From Oscillospiraceae bacterium (GTDB lineage Bacteria; Bacillota; Clostridia; Oscillospirales; Ruminococcaceae): a stretch of 36,397 nucleotides of DNA. Location of the stretch: NCBI GenBank assembly GCA_015067215.1, contig SVMW01000021.1, forward strand, positions 1 through 36,397, in the 5' to 3' direction. The notes beneath the pieces were generated by a model. That model had not been told where the DNA came from, made no database searches, and saw nothing but the letters and a program-made list of their open reading frames with translations. This document shows, piece after piece, positions 23,728 to 32,196 of this stretch. Positions within the stretch are counted from its first letter, which is position 1, and each line of letters opens with the position of its first letter. Both the position numbers and the translations under genes were made by a program.

Positions 23728-24903
23728 TTACTGAACATTTACACCTGTGGAGATGTAGAAGTCGGTCAAATATTCGCCGTTCTGTCGGCCGGACACATCA
23801 AAGTAGTACGGTGCACTGCTTGCATCTACAACGAAGTCAAATGATGCACTGCCTTCACCATTGATATAAGCTGTCTGTTCCTGCCACTCGTCTTTGCTGA
23901 AGGCATCGTAGCAGTATATGATAAGTGAATCCCCTTCTGCAAAGCCACTGTAAAATACATCAACGCGCAAAGTGTTTGTGGTTGCATCACTGGCAATCAT
24001 CTCTACGCTGTTAAAGGCGATAAAATAATTGCCATAGCCGGCTTCCATTGTGGAGTATTCTTCGATGAGATCAAGGGTTCTGTCAACGGAAACAGATGAA
24101 GAGGAGGAATCATCAACATATTCATCATCAGAGTATCCGTCGTCAATATATTCGCTGTCAACGTACTGTCCGCCATCAGAACCGTCTGCAGGGCCTGTAC
24201 CTGTCAAATACAGATCTTCTGGAGCGGCATCGCTTGCAGCAGTTTCAACAGGTTTGCCGTAGCAGGTAACAGTGCCGTTATCAAGACCGCCCATTATAAA
24301 CCATCTGCTGTCAGAAGAAACTGCATCTGCTTTTGTTGTATCGGCAAGTGAATTGGTGAAACCGCCTGCTGTTATTGCCAGAGCAACTTCGTCACAGTTT
24401 TCAGGGCACATATAGGATACAAGCATAAGGCTGCTGTAAGTGCCGTTGTCATTTAAGGAATAAAGCATTTCATTGTTGTAAATGAAAATATAGTCTTCGC
24501 CATATTCAGCCTGAACAATAAATGCTGTTTCATCAACAGCCTCAGCTTTGCCGCTGACAGGGAACAGGTTTATACCTGTTTCGAAATTATCGGGAACATT
24601 ATTGAACAGGGTGGAGATGTAAGCGGTTCTTAATTCGCAGTCTTCGTTCATTTCATCCGGAACAACTTCGTACTCCTCAACCATAACATAACCGCTGTAA
24701 CCGTCAAGGGTGCAGGTGTATGCTTCTCCGAGAGCCATAGGCAGACTGTCGGTTTCATCTGCAGAATTGTTGTTTTCTGTTTTCTGTGTTTCTGTGTTGA
24801 TTACATTTTCAGCAGTGCTGTTGTTGTCAGCGGAAGGAGCACCGCAGCCGGCAAGGGAAATGCACATTGAAAGTGCAATGATAATACTGGTTAACTTTTT
24901 CAT
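23728..24903 (-). CDS. Secreted lipoprotein of unknown function
   Basis: A 391-residue protein, not assigned to a family. Residues 1-20 form a lipoprotein signal peptide with lipobox LAGC (Cys20). About 21-55 is a Ser/Thr/Asn/Glu-rich tether. About 56-235 is a first globular, beta-rich domain. About 240-275 is a very acidic, Tyr/Asp/Ser-rich linker (EYIDDGYSDDEYVDDSSSSS). About 276-391 is a second beta-rich domain ending DFYISTGVNVQ. It should be tethered to the outer face of the membrane. AAGGTG precedes the ATG. It lies 85 bases downstream of ispE on the same strand and may be co-transcribed; no strong own promoter was seen. Confidence 0.85.
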   Translation of the reverse strand: MKKLTSIIIALSMCISLAGCGAPSADNNSTAENVINTETQKTENNNSADETDSLPMALGEAYTCTLDGYSGYVMVEEYEVVPDEMNEDCELRTAYISTLFNNVPDNFETGINLFPVSGKAEAVDETAFIVQAEYGEDYIFIYNNEMLYSLNDNGTYSSLMLVSYMCPENCDEVALAITAGGFTNSLADTTKADAVSSDSRWFIMGGLDNGTVTCYGKPVETAASDAAPEDLYLTGTGPADGSDGGQYVDSEYIDDGYSDDEYVDDSSSSSVSVDRTLDLIEEYSTMEAGYGNYFIAFNSVEMIASDATTNTLRVDVFYSGFAEGDSLIIYCYDAFSKDEWQEQTAYINGEGSASFDFVVDASSAPYYFDVSGRQNGEYLTDFYISTGVNVQ

Positions 24904-24988
24904 TTATTCACCTTTGTTTTTTGAAAGTTTATAGAGCAGGTCTGAACAGCCTGATTTGACAGATTTGTGTAAATAATTGATATATTGC

Positions 24989-25879
24989 TTATCTTTTCTT
25001 TACACTTGCACCGAAATTAACCGGTTTTGCCACAAACACACTGCGGATATGCAGCAGGTCAGCAAGAGTGTTGTCTTTAAGTTTTTCTGCAGCAGCACAG
25101 GCGGCTTCTTCACTGTCAAAAATGCCATACACAGCGGCACCGCTGCCTGTCATCATACTGCCTGTTGCGCCGAGTTCCAGCAGTTTTTCCTTTATTGGCT
25201 GGGTTTCGTCACTGCCCGCTGCGGTTTCAAGGTCGTTTGCCATATATTTTGCAACAGCGGCAAGGTCGCTGTCTGCCATTGCCTGTACAAGCTTGTCAGT
25301 TTCCACAAGGGTTTTGACGCCCATTGCATCATAGTTTGCATATGCCTGCGGGGTGGAAACACCTTTCTGTGGCATACAGATTACAAAATGACACTGAGGC
25401 ATCTGCGGTGCAGGCAGAATAACATCGCCGGTGCCCTGAATACGCTTTGTACCGCCGTGAATCATAAACGGAATGTCACTGCCGCATTTAAGGCCGATTT
25501 CGCACAGCTGTTCTGTTGAAAGCTTTGTGCCGTACATATAGTCAAGGCCTACAATAACCCCTGCAGCATCGGCACTGCCGCCTGCCATACCAGCTTTTAT
25601 AGGCACTGTTTTTTTGATGTGTATATGTACGCCACCATTTATGCCTGTGTATTCAAAAAACTTCATTGCCGCTTTTACCGCAATGTTTTTGTCATCGACA
25701 GGGATAAATTTGGCGTTGCTGGTCATTGAAATGGAATCCTGTTTTGTAAGTGTAATTCTTTCAAAAACCGATACAGTCTGCATAATCATATCCAGCAGAT
25801 GGTAGCCCTTTTCATCTACACCTGTTATATCAAGACTTATATTGAGTTTTGCAGGTGCAATCACATTAACCTGTTTCAT
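24989..25879 (-). CDS. ispE: 4-diphosphocytidyl-2-C-methyl-D-erythritol kinase
   Basis: A 296-residue GHMP-superfamily kinase that phosphorylates CDP-methylerythritol in the non-mevalonate (MEP) isoprenoid pathway. The N-terminal APAKLNISLDITG and GYHLLDMIMQ are diagnostic. The ATP-binding GHMP motif is PIKAGMAGGSADAAG (residues 93-107). CGSDIPFMIHGGT follows, and SGAAVYGIF near the C-terminus is GHMP motif 3. Length is normal. The ATG at 25879 has GAGG about 8-10 bases upstream. It is transcribed divergently from gltX from a promoter whose -35 touches the gltX -35. Confidence 0.95.
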   Translation of the reverse strand: MKQVNVIAPAKLNISLDITGVDEKGYHLLDMIMQTVSVFERITLTKQDSISMTSNAKFIPVDDKNIAVKAAMKFFEYTGINGGVHIHIKKTVPIKAGMAGGSADAAGVIVGLDYMYGTKLSTEQLCEIGLKCGSDIPFMIHGGTKRIQGTGDVILPAPQMPQCHFVICMPQKGVSTPQAYANYDAMGVKTLVETDKLVQAMADSDLAAVAKYMANDLETAAGSDETQPIKEKLLELGATGSMMTGSGAAVYGIFDSEEAACAAAEKLKDNTLADLLHIRSVFVAKPVNFGASVKKR

Positions 25880-25917
25880 AAACAGTACCTCGTTGAAAGT
25901 ATATAAATATTAATTTA

Positions 25918-25946
25918 ATACTATCATATACATAATGTTTTTTCAA
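25918..25946 (-). promoter_or_regulatory. Promoter of ispE
   Basis: Read on the minus strand: TTGAAA (25941-25946), 17-bp spacer, TAGTAT (25918-25923). Its -35 abuts the -35 of the gltX promoter. Confidence 0.7.
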
Positions 25947-25974
25947 TTGACAAACCGATAATTCAATTTATAAT
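25947..25974 (+). promoter_or_regulatory. Promoter of gltX
   Basis: TTGACA (25947-25952), 16-bp spacer, TATAAT (25969-25974), both perfect hexamers. The leader is about 40 bases, too short for a T-box riboswitch. Confidence 0.85.
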
Positions 25975-26021
25975 ATATAGTAGATAAATGTTTGTTAAAA
26001 CATAAATTAAGGAGAGTAACT

Positions 26022-27479
26022 ATGGCAGAAAGAAAAGTAAGAACAAGATTTGCCCCAAGCCCAACAGGCTATATGCACGTTGGTAACTTGCGTACAGCTT
26101 TGTATGCCTACCTTACAGCACGTGCACATGATGGCAAATTTTTGCTTAGAATAGAAGACACAGACCAGTCCCGTCAGGTTGAAGGCGCAGTAGATATCAT
26201 CTACAATACACTTAAAGAAACAAACCTTCTCTGGGATGAAGGTCCGGACGTAGGCGGTGACTACGGCCCATATGTACAGAGCGAAAGAAAAGGTCTGTAC
26301 AAAGAATATGTTGATCAGCTTATCGAATCAGGTCACGCATACCGTTGCTTCTGCACAAAGGAAAGACTTGAAGAAGTTAACAAAATCAAAGCAGCTTCCG
26401 GTCAGCCAACAGGCTATGACAGACACTGCCGTCATCTTACACAGGAAGAAATTGATGCAAACCTTGCAGCAGGCATCCCTTATGTTGTAAGACAGAAAAT
26501 TCCTGAAAGCGGCAAAACAAGCTTCAGCGATATGGTTTACGGTGTTATTGAAGTTGACAACTCCGAACTTGACGACCAGGTGCTTGTAAAACAGGACGGC
26601 ATGCCAACATACAACTTTGCAAACGTTGTTGACGACCACCTTATGGAAATCAACCCTGTTATCCGCGGCAGCGAATATCTTGCATCCACACCAAAATACA
26701 ACCTTCTTTATCAGGCATTCGGCTGGGATATTCCTGACTATGTACACTGCCCGCCAGTTATGAAAGATGCACAGCACAAACTGTCCAAACGTAACGGTGA
26801 TGCAAGCTACGAAGACCTTATTGCTCAGGGCTACCTCAAAGAAGCTGTTATCAACTACATTGCACTTCTTGGCTGGAATCCACAGGGCGAACAGGAAAAA
26901 TTCACACTTGAAGAACTGGTAAAAGAGTTTGACCCAAGCCGTATCAGCAAATCACCTGCTATTTTTGATGTGCAGAAACTCCGTCACCTCAACAGCGAAT
27001 ACATCCGCGAACTTTCTGTAGAAGCATTCCTCGAAAAAGCAATGCCTTACATCAGACAGACAGTTAAGGACGAATGCGACTTTATGCTTCTTGCAGAAGT
27101 GCTGCAGAAACGCTGTGAAGTGCTGAGCGATATTCCTGAACAGGTTGACTTTATCGATGAAATGCCGGAATATGACATCGATATGTACAACAACAAAAAA
27201 ATGAAAACAAACCCTGAAACCTCCAAAACAAGTCTGGAAGCTGTTCTTCCTGTGCTTGAAGCAATCAGCGAAGCAGAATGGACAATGGAAAACATCCATG
27301 AAAAACTGTTTGAACTCATTGCAAAAATGGAAGTTAAAAACGGTATTGTGCTTTATCCATTGCGTGTTGCAGTTTCCGGCAAGGCATTTACACCGGGCGG
27401 CGGCATTGAACTTGCAGTAATTCTCGGCAAGGAAAAAACAATCAGCCGCATCAAAGCAGCAATCGAAAAACTTGCATAA
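26022..27479 (+). CDS. gltX: Glutamate--tRNA ligase
   Basis: A 485-residue class I aminoacyl-tRNA synthetase charging tRNA-Glu. The HIGH-type motif is HVGN (residues 19-22) in [28 protein letters not shown] follows, and the KMSKS-type loop is KLSKR (253-257). A Cys-rich segment (residues about 107-140, with CFC and CRH) resembles the zinc-binding SWIM-like region of GltX. The C-terminal anticodon-binding helical domain is complete. The frame is open 30 bases further upstream, but the ATG at 26022 has AAGGAG 7 bases before it and begins the family N-terminus, so it is chosen. In many Clostridia GltX also supplies Glu-tRNA-Gln to GatCAB; this is not tested here. Confidence 0.97.
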   Translation: MAERKVRTRFAPSPTGYMHVGNLRTALYAYLTARAHDGKFLLRIEDTDQSRQVEGAVDIIYNTLKETNLLWDEGPDVGGDYGPYVQSERKGLYKEYVDQLIESGHAYRCFCTKERLEEVNKIKAASGQPTGYDRHCRHLTQEEIDANLAAGIPYVVRQKIPESGKTSFSDMVYGVIEVDNSELDDQVLVKQDGMPTYNFANVVDDHLMEINPVIRGSEYLASTPKYNLLYQAFGWDIPDYVHCPPVMKDAQHKLSKRNGDASYEDLIAQGYLKEAVINYIALLGWNPQGEQEKFTLEELVKEFDPSRISKSPAIFDVQKLRHLNSEYIRELSVEAFLEKAMPYIRQTVKDECDFMLLAEVLQKRCEVLSDIPEQVDFIDEMPEYDIDMYNNKKMKTNPETSKTSLEAVLPVLEAISEAEWTMENIHEKLFELIAKMEVKNGIVLYPLRVAVSGKAFTPGGGIELAVILGKEKTISRIKAAIEKLA

Positions 27480-27491
27480 TTCAACAAGAAT

Positions 27492-27522
27492 AAAAACCGC
27501 TGTCAGAAAACAGCGGTTTTTT
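27492..27522. terminator. Bidirectional terminator between gltX and the DUF4956 gene
   Basis: A 12-bp stem (27492-27503 with 27510-27521, core ACCGCTGT/ACAGCGGT) with T6 on the plus strand and T5 on the minus strand. It serves both gltX and the convergent cotH-VTC-DUF4956 operon. Confidence 0.9.
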
Positions 27523-27566
27523 GTTTATGTATAGGTTTTGTGTTATTTAATAAAGAAACCACAACT

Positions 27567-28253
27567 TTATATTCTGGCTTCTCTGTCAAAGTTCATAAAT
27601 GCAAATCTGCTGATGTCATTGTCTGCAGCTAAGGCTTTTTCCAGTTCGGATTCTTTTTTTGATTTTATCTCTAGAATAACTTCAACATTGTCTTTGCGTA
27701 TTGTTTTATTTTTAATTCTGCAGAATTCAGAATATTCTTTGACAACTGCGATTGCTTTTTCTGAATTTTCAATTGAACTGCAGTGCAGTACCAAAAGTCC
27801 CAGAGAAGTAGGGGATTCAATACGCTCAATAATAAATACAGCCAATGTAACTGTAATGCACACAACGCATGCCAGCAGATACAAACCTGCCCCGCAGATA
27901 ATGCCTGTGCCTATTGACCAGTACATAAAGAATAAATCAATAGGATTTTTGATTGCAGTACGGAACCTAATGATGGACAAAGCACCAACCATACCTAAAG
28001 AAATTACGAGGTTTGACTGTATAGCCAGTACAATTGCAGAGGTAACAACACCCATTAAGGTGAGGGTTTTGTTGAAGTCCTTTGAATAGAATTCATTGTT
28101 GACAGTCTGACGGTATACTAAAAATATGTATATACCCAGAATCAGGGAAATTACCAGAGAAATAAGAATGCTTACAGGGGACATATCGGCTGAAAAATTG
28201 TTCAATACCGACTGTTTGATAATATCGTTAAAGTTAAAGTTCATAGTATTCAC
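27567..28253 (-). CDS. DUF4956 membrane protein
   Basis: A 228-residue inner-membrane protein with about four hydrophobic helices in the first 145 residues: ILISLVISLILGIYIFLVY, a helix at about 65-90 with VVTSAIVLAIQSN, and two at about 105-145. LGMVGALSIIRFRTAIKNP between helices is the hallmark of DUF4956. A cytoplasmic C-terminal domain of about 80 residues follows. Function is unknown. The family is commonly found beside VTC-domain and CotH proteins, as here. The first codon is a GTG (28253), with GGAAGG 4 bases before it; an in-frame ATG at 28244 is 13 bases from the same site. The gene overlaps the VTC gene by 11-20 bases, showing translational coupling. Confidence 0.85.
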   Translation of the reverse strand: MNTMNFNFNDIIKQSVLNNFSADMSPVSILISLVISLILGIYIFLVYRQTVNNEFYSKDFNKTLTLMGVVTSAIVLAIQSNLVISLGMVGALSIIRFRTAIKNPIDLFFMYWSIGTGIICGAGLYLLACVVCITVTLAVFIIERIESPTSLGLLVLHCSSIENSEKAIAVVKEYSEFCRIKNKTIRKDNVEVILEIKSKKESELEKALAADNDISRFAFMNFDREARI

Positions 28254-28956
28254 ATAACCTTCCGTTGTTTTCTATTATATTGCGACAAAGCCCGTATTTG
28301 GAAAATGAAACTTTTTGCAGAGCACCTGTGCTCAGAAGATCGGATATATATTTTGGTAGCACACCATCGTACTTGACCTCCAATATACCTTTTCCATATG
28401 ACTGAACATTTATGCCGAGAAGATGGGGAGAAAAAAAGTTGCTGATTTCGGCAGATGCACGTATGTTGCGGTCAAATGTAATTCTTACATTGCCAAAATC
28501 ACTCACATATGCGCTCCTGTCATATTCAACTATCACCTTTGGGGACAGACCTTCGTTGTGATACAGACAGCATATCTCATCTGTGAGATCATTGTTGAAG
28601 CTGAAATCCGGTTCTCCACAGGAAATAATTTTTTCTACTTCAGAACAGTTTAAGACAATGCTGCTTTTTGATTTGAGATTTTTGATTGAAGTTTTCTTTT
28701 CAAAGCGGGCAAAATTGTCTGAATGATTGTATATGCGTATTCTGTATTTATTTCGCCTTTCAATGCCGTGGAGACTTTCCTGCAGCAATCTGTCGGTTGA
28801 GGTATCAAAATATAAGCTTCTGATGTTGTAAAAATCATCGGTCTGATTGATATCAGGAGGCAAAAAACATCTGATACGGTTTTCCAGAAGGAAAAGTTGT
28901 TTTTCAGAACAAATAAATTTGTCTTCGTGACGCATATTTATTGTAATATCACTCAT
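28234..28956 (-). CDS. VTC-domain polyphosphate polymerase family protein
   Basis: A 240-residue cytoplasmic protein with the triphosphate-tunnel fold of the VTC domain, which in yeast Vtc4 makes polyphosphate from ATP. Tunnel residues are visible: RHEDKF (residues 9-14), YNIRSLYFDT (43-52), KYRIR (70-74), FEKK (85-88), KVIVEYDR and the late EVKYD. This basic and acidic pattern fits binding of a triphosphate or polyphosphate. The start at 28956 lies 3 bases after the cotH stop. Its nearest good GGAGG is 17 bases away, so re-initiation after cotH is likely. Catalytic activity is inferred from the family and has not been shown for this bacterial context. Confidence 0.87.
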   Translation of the reverse strand: MSDITINMRHEDKFICSEKQLFLLENRIRCFLPPDINQTDDFYNIRSLYFDTSTDRLLQESLHGIERRNKYRIRIYNHSDNFARFEKKTSIKNLKSKSSIVLNCSEVEKIISCGEPDFSFNNDLTDEICCLYHNEGLSPKVIVEYDRSAYVSDFGNVRITFDRNIRASAEISNFFSPHLLGINVQSYGKGILEVKYDGVLPKYISDLLSTGALQKVSFSKYGLCRNIIENNGRLCEYYEL

Positions 28957-28959
28957 AAC

Positions 28960-31128
28960 TTAATATCCGTATACCTCCAATCCGAGATTTGCAACCATAT
29001 ATTTGTAAATATACATATATCTTTCGGCGTAAAAATTTTTGATTATCTGTAACTGCTGATAATAATCTATTTCTGAATAGTTGCTGTTGATAAATCTTTT
29101 GTGAGAAACCGTGGTTGCAGGAACGTACTGCTTTTCAAGCTCAGACAATATACTGATTACATTGTCATAGCTGAAGTTGCTTTGTGCAAGCTGAATGAAT
29201 CTGTCGGCAAAGCGTATTTTGAAATCCTCATTTTCAATAAGAGCGGTAAACAGTTCATCCTGCATAGGTGCTTTTGCCCAATGACCAGACGAAAAAGAGT
29301 CGGTATATGACTGGGTAAAACCTTTTACCATATCTGCACTGTCATCGGTATCGTACAAAATCCAGCGCCATTTGCCATCAGCGTATTTGTCATCAACAAT
29401 ATTTCTGGAACGCCATACAGAATAATTGTTTGCAATAGAGTCACAGTTTGCCACATAAGTCTGGAAAATATAGTAGTCAATGCAGCTTTCTATATCAATC
29501 ATTTCACATATGCGGGTGTAGTTATGCTCAAGGCTAAGATCGTTCTGCTCAGCAAAATCTATAACATCGGAAAACAGATGTTCTTCGCCAGGGTTTCCTG
29601 CAACAACAGCAAAGTTTTTAAGTACGATGGCATTTTCTGGATTAATATTGTAATGACCGCTGACAAGACTTGCGTCTATTCTTTCCTGCAGATTGTATAA
29701 TCCCCAGTATTCACCATTGATAAATACATGACAAGGATAATAGTCTGTTGCAAGCACATTTGTGTTCTGCATCATTGTCTGATTAAGAACATCTCTGACT
29801 TTGGTTGAAAAAGTGTCTCTGAAACCGCCGGTTCTGAGCATCAAGGATCTCTGCTTGCCGGTAAACAATGATTTCAGCAGGACTTCTTTGCCATACTTGT
29901 CAGGCTGTGCGTACAGATTAAAACTTTTCTGATTATATGCAACACTCCAGCCGCCATGTATGGAAATCGCAATATCCTGAGATTCGACAAGCTGCTGATT
30001 TTCGTTGAACAGTTCTATTTTGGCAGGCCTTCTCCAGCCTTTTCCCGATACAGAATAGTTAGTATATGATGTGTAGGATGGGACATCTTCTTCTGATTTG
30101 TATTTTTTATATATGTCACCGGTTGTGTATATACCGAACTTGTCACCGAAAAGATTGTCTTCATCGGTGGTGATACTCATAATCATAGAATTGTCATAAC
30201 CATAGGATGTGTTGTCAAAACCGTATTTGTTTTTGTATCCGACTAAATATGAAGCAGAAGCAACATCACTCATATTCCCGTTTTTATCAACTGAAACAGC
30301 CTTTATCACATTGATTTTAGGGACAGGTTCGTCAGGCGTTATATTTGAAATGGTAATATCTGTTTCAGGAATGTGATTGCCTACTACTGTTATATTATCT
30401 ATTGCTGACCATATGTTTTCGTTGCTGCTGTTGTCATACAGTGTCAGAGCTTCGGTGTACAGCATGGAAGCTGCAGTAGGTTCGCTGCCGTCAACCGTAT
30501 AGTATATTTTGCATCCTGGAGCAGCGCTTATTTTTATCTTGACACCATCTTCGTAAAAACCGGATTTTTTGGAAAATGAAGGAGAAGAAATTTTAATAGA
30601 GGATACATCGGTACTGTTGAGTGCTCCGGGAGTAGGTTTTGTTTTGTACCAAATGTTATGGGAAATGGTTCTGCAGTAGGATTCTCCTTTGGAAAGTTCA
30701 GGTATCATCACTTTGTCAATGGTATCACCATTGCTGTTGGTCAGTATTATGGATTCGCCATTGTCTATGGAGAAATCCATAAAATTGCCAGAATCCATTA
30801 TTTCGATAACATCTGCAAGCTCATTGGACCAAAATACAGCGTATTCTCTCGGCCCAACTATACAGTTGTCTATTCTGTATTTGAAAAAATTGTTTTTAGT
30901 GTCGGAGATGTACCAACCGCTCAGGTCTATGGATTTATCAGAACAGTTGTAAAGTTCAACAAAGCCATGACAGGACCCGTCAGCGTCATACAGAATATTT
31001 CCATAATCACTGCGCACCTCAGTAATCATTATTTTATCATTACTGTAATTGATTGCAGCAAACCAGGAGACAATGCATGTTGATATAATTGCAAGTAAAA
31101 ATAACAAGACATGTAATTTGTATTTCAT
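28960..31128 (-). CDS. CotH-kinase/lamin-tail surface protein
   Basis: A 722-residue exported or membrane-anchored protein. Residues about 5-27 form a signal anchor. About 33-170 is a lamin-tail (LTD) domain: MITEVRSDYGN, GFVELYNCSDKSIDLSGWYISD and W..P.PGALN. About 180-300 resembles a chitobiase/FN3-associated domain (GCKIYYTVDGSEPT). About 310-700 is a CotH-type atypical kinase domain: SIHGGWSVAYNQKSFNLY, LRTGGFRDTFSTKVRDVL, VFINGEYWGLYNLQERID and the Asp-rich WRWILYDTDDSAD. CotH in Bacillus subtilis phosphorylates spore-coat proteins, but homologues are widespread and extracellular targets are plausible. The start has only a weak GGCGGTG site. It is first in a tight three-gene operon with the VTC and DUF4956 genes. 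Confidence 0.88.
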   Translation of the reverse strand: MKYKLHVLLFLLAIISTCIVSWFAAINYSNDKIMITEVRSDYGNILYDADGSCHGFVELYNCSDKSIDLSGWYISDTKNNFFKYRIDNCIVGPREYAVFWSNELADVIEIMDSGNFMDFSIDNGESIILTNSNGDTIDKVMIPELSKGESYCRTISHNIWYKTKPTPGALNSTDVSSIKISSPSFSKKSGFYEDGVKIKISAAPGCKIYYTVDGSEPTAASMLYTEALTLYDNSSNENIWSAIDNITVVGNHIPETDITISNITPDEPVPKINVIKAVSVDKNGNMSDVASASYLVGYKNKYGFDNTSYGYDNSMIMSITTDEDNLFGDKFGIYTTGDIYKKYKSEEDVPSYTSYTNYSVSGKGWRRPAKIELFNENQQLVESQDIAISIHGGWSVAYNQKSFNLYAQPDKYGKEVLLKSLFTGKQRSLMLRTGGFRDTFSTKVRDVLNQTMMQNTNVLATDYYPCHVFINGEYWGLYNLQERIDASLVSGHYNINPENAIVLKNFAVVAGNPGEEHLFSDVIDFAEQNDLSLEHNYTRICEMIDIESCIDYYIFQTYVANCDSIANNYSVWRSRNIVDDKYADGKWRWILYDTDDSADMVKGFTQSYTDSFSSGHWAKAPMQDELFTALIENEDFKIRFADRFIQLAQSNFSYDNVISILSELEKQYVPATTVSHKRFINSNYSEIDYYQQLQIIKNFYAERYMYIYKYMVANLGLEVYGY

Positions 31129-31157
31129 TTATGGCACCGCCAAATCTATTGATATTT

Positions 31158-31171
31158 AGCGATAAATCGCT
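31158..31171. promoter_or_regulatory. Small palindrome in the cotH leader
   Basis: AGCGAT-AA-ATCGCT, a perfect palindrome between the cotH promoter and the cotH start. It could be an operator or a hairpin in the mRNA leader; nothing else identifies it. Confidence 0.35.
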
Positions 31172-31193
31172 GAATCATTAATATAATACATAT

Positions 31194-31222
31194 ATTTTAA
31201 CCTATTTCAGGTTAAAAAACAA
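31194..31222 (-). promoter_or_regulatory. Promoter of the cotH-VTC-DUF4956 operon
   Basis: Read on the minus strand: TTGTTT (31217-31222), 17-bp spacer, TAAAAT (31194-31199). The spacer contains operator palindrome 1. Confidence 0.6.
31198..31214. promoter_or_regulatory. Operator palindrome 1 (candidate XRE site)
   Basis: TAACCTATTTCAGGTTA, a 17-bp interrupted palindrome. It matches palindrome 2 read on the other strand at 15 of 17 positions and lies within the spacer and -10 of the cotH promoter. Confidence 0.6.
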
Positions 31223-31239
31223 TAATCTGAAATAGATTA
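31223..31239. promoter_or_regulatory. Operator palindrome 2 (candidate XRE site)
   Basis: TAATCTGAAATAGATTA, a 17-bp interrupted palindrome with the same core as palindrome 1 in inverted orientation. Centres are 25 bp apart. It sits just upstream of TATACT (31242-31247), the likely -10 of the XRE gene. Confidence 0.6.
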
Positions 31240-31268
31240 AATATACTGCTAAAAAGAGGTGGTATTTT

Positions 31269-31481
31269 ATGTATAAACGAATCAGAGATCTTCGGGAGGA
31301 TAAAGACTTGAATCAGACATATATAGCTAAAATGCTATGTATGTCACAGACCGGGTATTCCAAGTATGAAACAGGAGAAAATGATTTGCCGACACGGGTA
31401 CTTATTAAACTGGCAGATTTTTATGATGTGAGTGTAGACTACATACTGGAAAGAACAAATAATCCTCTGGTAAACTATTGA
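31269..31481 (+). CDS. Small XRE-family helix-turn-helix regulator
   Basis: A 70-residue DNA-binding protein that is almost only a Cro/CI-type helix-turn-helix. RIRDLREDKDLNQTYIAKML starts the domain, SQTGYSKYETGENDLP is the recognition region, and LIKLADFYDVSVDYILERT ends it. It has no effector or protease domain. GAGGTGG precedes the ATG. It is divergent from the CotH operon, and the shared 140-bp gap holds twin palindromes placed over both predicted promoters. Autoregulation and control of the operon are therefore likely. Regulators this small normally bind as dimers (family knowledge). Confidence 0.9.
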   Translation: MYKRIRDLREDKDLNQTYIAKMLCMSQTGYSKYETGENDLPTRVLIKLADFYDVSVDYILERTNNPLVNY

Positions 31482-31507
31482 AAAATCTTGTGTAGTTGAA
31501 AAAGGTG

Positions 31508-31523
31508 TTCTGTTGGAACAGAA
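31508..31523. repeat. Perfect palindrome downstream of the XRE gene
   Basis: TTCTGTT-GG-AACAGAA, a 16-bp inverted repeat followed by an A-rich stretch. It may be a hairpin or a binding site. Confidence 0.45.
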
Positions 31524-31539
31524 TAAAAAATTATGTAGC

Positions 31540-31599
31540 AACAGGTTATCTGCGTAATAATGCTATTGCATTTTGGCAGATAACCTGTTTATATTTTTT
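31540..31599. terminator. Long hairpin terminator between the XRE and phosphatase genes
   Basis: A perfect 14-bp stem (31540-31553 with 31576-31589) encloses a smaller AATGC/GCATT stem. It is followed on the plus strand by TATATTTTTTA. An A6 run sits 8 bases before the stem, so it may also work for the convergent phosphatase gene, whose stop lies just beyond. Confidence 0.8.
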
Positions 31600-32164
31600 A
31601 CAGTTGTTCAAATACTGTGCATTCCACACACTTTTCGCCGTCAAAGGAAAGTTTTACAATAAACGGCATAACCTTTTTTATGCGCTGAAAATCGTCAAAA
31701 CCCCATTTGCCGTCACTGTAATAGTGGATAATGGTGGAAAGTGCGGTGCCATGGCTGCCAATGGCAATGTTTTTGCCTTCGTATTTTTTTATTATTTCAT
31801 TTATAGCTGATACATTGCGGGACTGAACTTCGCCAAGACATTCACCGCCCGGGAGTTTGTATGTAAAATCGCTCCACTGTCTGTTTGCATAGTCATCAAA
31901 ACAGTACAGCCATTCATCGCATACTGTGCGTTCCCTTAAATCGTAATATGTTTCAATTTCAAAGCCGATTTCCTCGGCAATCGGAGCAACGGTGTCCACG
32001 CTGCGTTTGTAAGGGCTGGACAAAACCACATTGATGCCCTTGTCAGCAAGGAAATTCTTGGCTTTGTAGCGGTCAATAAGGCCCTGCGGTGTCAGTTCGC
32101 GGGTCATATCATCGTGGTTGTCATAGTTTGGTGTGGCGTGACGCACAAAATATAAATTAGTCAT
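31598..32164 (-). CDS. Histidine phosphatase family protein
   Basis: A 188-residue cytoplasmic phosphatase of the phosphoglycerate-mutase-like branch. The RHAT motif at residues 8-11 holds the nucleophilic His9 (RHG in most members). SSPYKRSVDTVAP supplies the second arginine, ERTVCDEW lies in the acid region, and SHGTAL carries the second histidine. The substrate is unknown. AGGT lies about 9 bases before the ATG at 32164, with a TATAAT on the minus strand (32184-32189) a little upstream. It follows lepA on the same strand with a hairpin between them. Confidence 0.88.
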   Translation of the reverse strand: MTNLYFVRHATPNYDNHDDMTRELTPQGLIDRYKAKNFLADKGINVVLSSPYKRSVDTVAPIAEEIGFEIETYYDLRERTVCDEWLYCFDDYANRQWSDFTYKLPGGECLGEVQSRNVSAINEIIKKYEGKNIAIGSHGTALSTIIHYYSDGKWGFDDFQRIKKVMPFIVKLSFDGEKCVECTVFEQL

Positions 32165-32196
32165 AGTAAATACCTGATAAAATATTATATAAACAA

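Noticed and set aside
25975-26021. T-box or riboswitch before gltX
   Set aside because: The leader is only about 40 bases and has no specifier, antiterminator or hairpin.
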